Assembly: GCF_046498435.1 (NCBI RefSeq) | Contig: NZ_JAWOAR010000335.1 | Coordinates: forward strand, 1 to 8,417 | DNA from: Longimonas sp046498435 | GTDB lineage: Bacteria > Bacteroidota > Rhodothermia > Rhodothermales > Salinibacteraceae | Reading direction: 5' to 3' | Length of the DNA stretch: 8,417 nt | Shown here: positions 6,392 to 8,417 of the stretch, in pieces | How positions within the stretch are numbered: position 1 is the stretch's first letter | Layout: every line of letters begins with the position of its first letter | Position numbers and translations under genes: made by a program | Notes under the pieces: generated by a model | The model's input: only the letters and a program-made list of their open reading frames with translations | Databases searched by the model: none | What the model was told of the DNA's origin: nothing

Positions 6392-6807
6392 TTGTGGTGC
6401 TACTGAACAACCGCGCTCGCACCGCCTCCCGAACCTGAATCTGTTTAGCGTGGTTCAATAACCGCCTGGGATATCCTTCCGATAGCGGTCGGAATACTGA
6501 TCCTGGGCTAAAGAAAGGCACAATGCGGAGGACGCCCTTGCCAGCCTCTCATCCGCCCCCCGCCCCTCCTCGTCACATGGCACAAAAAGCATGACCTTCG
6601 GCCCCTCTGCCGTGTGACGCAGGCTGTTCAGGGGCTCCGCCCCGCTAACTTAGCCCAGACACCGCCCGAGACGTCCGCTCCGCTCCCAGTCCCCGGCTAC
6701 AAGTCGCTAAACACGTACCACGGCGCGACGTGTCCCTACATGCTCTGTGGGCTGTGGTGGCTGCATCGTCAACGCCACACGTCGGTGCGCCCAGACCAGC
6801 GGGTTCG
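6392..6807. other. 416-bp stretch without a confident gene, between convergent genes
   Basis: This lies between the ends of the ZIP gene (plus) and the isomerase-like gene (minus). It holds a 6-bp inverted repeat, TTCCGA/TCGGAA, at 6477-6494, flanked by GGAT (6469-6472) and ATCC (6500-6503). It also holds a tight GGGGC-TCC-GCCCC hairpin at 6631-6643. Neither is followed by a proper T-run, so no clear intrinsic terminator for either gene is visible. A 45-codon minus-strand frame (6455-6592) is listed separately. The remainder is GC-rich with no recognisable RNA or protein. Confidence 0.6.
6455..6592 (-). CDS. Possible 45-residue small protein or gene remnant
   Basis: The frame runs from an ATG at 6592 to a TGA at 6455. 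AGAGGGG and GAAGG lie 5-17 nt upstream and could serve as a ribosome binding site. The peptide has a protein-like composition: charged and helical in the middle (DERLARASSALCLSLAQ) and ending in DRYRKDIPGGY. The frame stays open about 20 codons upstream of the ATG, back to a TAA, so it could equally be the tail of a decayed gene. I recognise no family. It overlaps the inverted repeat at 6477-6494, which may mean the stretch is simply structured non-coding DNA. Confidence 0.2.
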   Translation of the reverse strand: MLFVPCDEEGRGADERLARASSALCLSLAQDQYSDRYRKDIPGGY

Positions 6808-7608
6808 CTACCCCGCCCGTTGCACGCGGCCCAGCAGGCGGATGAGTGCGGTGGCGCTGCGCAGCCCGGCCTTTGGACGTGGCTCGGCGTATACCTCCAG
6901 GCTAATGGGGCCCCGAAAGCCATGCGCGTGAAGCTGCTCGATCTGTGCGGTCCAGTCGATATCGCCCTCGCCGAAGATTGTATCGTTCCATTGGCCCTGT
7001 TCGATGCGCCCGTCGCTGCACCGCACCATGGTGATGCGTCCGGCAAGCGCGTCGAGTCCGGCACGCGGATCCTCGCCCGCCCGGAGCGCCGCCGCGGGGT
7101 CCCACACGGCTTGCACGTTGGCGTGATCAACGAGCGCGAGCAAGAGGGCCAGATCCTGGCCGGTGGGGCACAGCGACGACGGGTCGTTCTTTACACCAAC
7201 AATCACATTCTTCGCAGCGGCCTTTTCGCCGGCCTGGCGCAGCGCATCGGCGGCGGTGTCCAGGGCGGTATCGGCATCATCTGGGGTGGCGGCGAACGGG
7301 TCGATCACGAAGCGTGGGCAGCGCATGCGCTGGCAGAAACTCAGGATTTCAGGCAGGCGCGCCAGGTCGTTCAGCCACATCATGCGGTCGTGCACGGGGC
7401 CGCCGAACAGCGCCGGGGCTACGCTGCTCAAGAGAAACTCGCTCGCCTCCAGCTGCTGACGAATCTGCGGCTCGTTCACGTCGGGCACGCGGTCGTCCGG
7501 GCCGCCCACGGTGCGCAGCTCCACGCCCTGCAAGCCCCACAGCTGCGTATAGTGCAAGGCGCGGCCCAGGTCGGGCGTAACGGTGTCGGTGAGCCAAACG
7601 GGAATCAT
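6808..7608 (-). CDS. Sugar phosphate isomerase/epimerase-like TIM-barrel protein
   Basis: A protein of 266 residues from the ATG at 7608; an in-frame ATG at 7638 would add ten residues with no family resemblance. It follows the xylose-isomerase-like (AP endonuclease 2) TIM-barrel pattern: 'QGVELR' (27-32), 'PRFVIDPF' (98-105), 'VIVGVKNDPSS' (135-145), 'VQAVWDPAAAL' (165-175), 'ITMVRCSDGR' (192-201) and 'GPISLEVYAEP' (233-243). Members isomerise or epimerise sugars and inositol derivatives, usually with a divalent metal held by Glu, Asp, His and Glu. Here Asp170 and Glu238 are in place, but the first Glu appears to be Lys140 and the His appears to be Arg196. It may therefore be metal-independent, altered in chemistry or inactive; this rests on an alignment by eye. 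The gene is transcribed alone, divergent from the dehydratase gene. The substrate is unknown. Confidence 0.82.
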   Translation of the reverse strand: MIPVWLTDTVTPDLGRALHYTQLWGLQGVELRTVGGPDDRVPDVNEPQIRQQLEASEFLLSSVAPALFGGPVHDRMMWLNDLARLPEILSFCQRMRCPRFVIDPFAATPDDADTALDTAADALRQAGEKAAAKNVIVGVKNDPSSLCPTGQDLALLLALVDHANVQAVWDPAAALRAGEDPRAGLDALAGRITMVRCSDGRIEQGQWNDTIFGEGDIDWTAQIEQLHAHGFRGPISLEVYAEPRPKAGLRSATALIRLLGRVQRAG

Positions 7609-7659
7609 AAGCCAGGCGGTGGGTGGATAACAAGACAAGCCGCCTGCTCAACGAGAGCC

Positions 7660-7678
7660 GTTCGGGCGTGTTCGGGCG
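7660..7678. repeat. Tandem 9-base direct repeat in a divergent intergenic region
   Basis: GTTCGGGCG occurs at 7660-7668 and again at 7670-7678, a period of 10 bases, close to one helical turn. It lies in the 137-bp space between the starts of the isomerase-like gene (minus) and the dehydratase gene (plus), where shared control sites would be expected. It could be a regulator binding site or chance in GC-rich DNA. No convincing -35/-10 pair was found in this interval. Confidence 0.4.
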
Positions 7679-7745
7679 AACTCTGGGTGCGCATCGGCAT
7701 TCGGTAGGATGCGCTATGTGTTGCCTCCCCCAACATCTTGTTTCT

Positions 7746-8417
7746 ATGTCGCCTGACGCTGCCCTTGATGCTGTGACCTTCACCGACGTTGCCAAGGCGG
7801 CGACCCGTCTGCGTGGGGTCGTACACAAAACGCCGGTGCACACGTCGCGTTCGCTCAACGAGCGGGTGGATGCCGAGGTCTTTTTGAAGTGCGAGAATCT
7901 GCAGCGCATCGGCGCGTTCAAGATTCGCGGCGGATACAACGCGCTCAGCCGCCTGTCGCCCAAGCAGAAAGCAGGCGGCGTGATTGCGTACTCGTCGGGC
8001 AACCACGCGCAGGCGGTGGCGCTGTCGGGGCAGCTGCTGGGCATCGACACAACGATCTTGATGCCGGAGAACGCGCCCACCGTCAAGCTGGAGGCCACGC
8101 GCGGCTACGGCGCCGAGGTGGTGACCTACGACCCCGAGGAAACCGTCCGCGAGGAGTACGGGGCGGAGCTGGCCGAGGCACGCGGCCTTACGCTCGTACC
8201 GCCGTACGACCATCCGCACGTCATTGCCGGGCAGGGCACGGTGGGCTGGGAGCTGCTTCAGCAGGTGGATGATCTGGATGTGCTGCTTGTGTGCTGCGGA
8301 GGCGGCGGCATGCTGTCGGGATGCGGCATTGCGGCGTCGGTCCTGCAGCCGGATTGCACCGTCATCGGCGTGGAGCCGGAGGCGGGCGACGATGCCACGC
8401 GCTCATTTCATACAGGC
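7746..8417 (+). CDS. PLP-dependent threonine/serine dehydratase, C-terminus cut by window edge
   Basis: The first 224 residues are present and the gene runs off the window. It is a fold-type II pyridoxal-phosphate enzyme. The cofactor lysine is K59 in 'GAFKIRGGYNAL' and the substrate loop is 'SSGNHAQAVA' (83-92). 'PPYDHPHVIAGQGTVGWE' (152-169) is typical of the threonine dehydratase/serine racemase group. The phosphate-binding GGGG (185-188) precedes 'MLSG', and 'VEPEAGDD' (209-216) follows. Such enzymes deaminate L-threonine to 2-oxobutanoate or L-serine to pyruvate. The 'KCENLQRIGAFK' and 'VEPEAGDD' blocks are closest, from memory, to serine racemase and threo-3-hydroxyaspartate ammonia-lyase rather than to IlvA. 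Whether an ACT regulatory domain follows cannot be seen; its absence would support that subgroup. The ATG at 7746 gives a normal N-terminus, without an evident Shine-Dalgarno sequence. Confidence 0.92.
   Translation, partial: MSPDAALDAVTFTDVAKAATRLRGVVHKTPVHTSRSLNERVDAEVFLKCENLQRIGAFKIRGGYNALSRLSPKQKAGGVIAYSSGNHAQAVALSGQLLGIDTTILMPENAPTVKLEATRGYGAEVVTYDPEETVREEYGAELAEARGLTLVPPYDHPHVIAGQGTVGWELLQQVDDLDVLLVCCGGGGMLSGCGIAASVLQPDCTVIGVEPEAGDDATRSFHTG

Noticed and set aside
6730..7707. Plus-strand open frame (325 codons) opposite the isomerase-like gene
   Set aside because: It is antisense to a recognisable TIM-barrel protein, with low-complexity Ala/Gly/Arg/His content.
1..8417. CRISPR arrays, insertion sequences, integrase sites, phage or toxin-antitoxin genes
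   Set aside because: No repeat-spacer pattern, transposase-like frame, long terminal repeat or duplicated tRNA end was found, including at the tRNA-Met gene.

Overview
The window looks like chromosomal DNA of a GC-rich member of the Rhodothermota (Salinibacter/Salisaeta-like, related to Bacteroidota). This is inferred from three things: high GC, several starts without a recognisable Shine-Dalgarno sequence, and a Bacteroidota-style pairing of a BtuB-like TonB receptor with a beta-propeller lipoprotein. No marker gene fixes the taxon. I see no mobile element, CRISPR array or sign of recent transfer.

Left part (1-3973, minus strand): a vitamin B12 acquisition operon. Reading in the direction of transcription, it has a possible -10 element (3968-3973), a convincing cobalamin riboswitch (3931-3704), a leader of about 145 nt with possible switching helices, and a BtuB-like TonB-dependent outer-membrane receptor (3559-1526). 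After 15 nt comes a YncE-like beta-propeller lipoprotein resembling Bacteroides BtuG in type and position (1510-404). After about 45 nt comes a tiny BFD-like [2Fe-2S] protein (358-128). After a further 62 nt the first 21 codons of a PIG-L/LmbE-family deacetylase run off the window edge (65-1). The likely logic is that B12 limitation switches on surface capture (lipoprotein), TonB-driven import (receptor) and a small redox protein whose link to B12 is open.

Middle part (4044-5537): holB, the DNA polymerase III delta-prime clamp-loader subunit (minus strand). Divergent from it is an elongator-type tRNA-Met(CAT) (5402-5475), closed by a strong intrinsic terminator (5504-5537).

Right part (5648-8417): a ZIP-family divalent metal transporter (plus strand), then a 416-bp stretch with no confident gene. 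Next is a sugar phosphate isomerase/epimerase-like TIM-barrel protein (minus strand) in which two of the four usual metal ligands appear to be basic residues. Divergent from it, and cut by the window end, is a PLP-dependent threonine/serine dehydratase (fold type II) of the serine racemase / threo-3-hydroxyaspartate ammonia-lyase type.

The most interesting unit is the riboswitch-controlled receptor + BtuG-like lipoprotein + BFD-like ferredoxin set.
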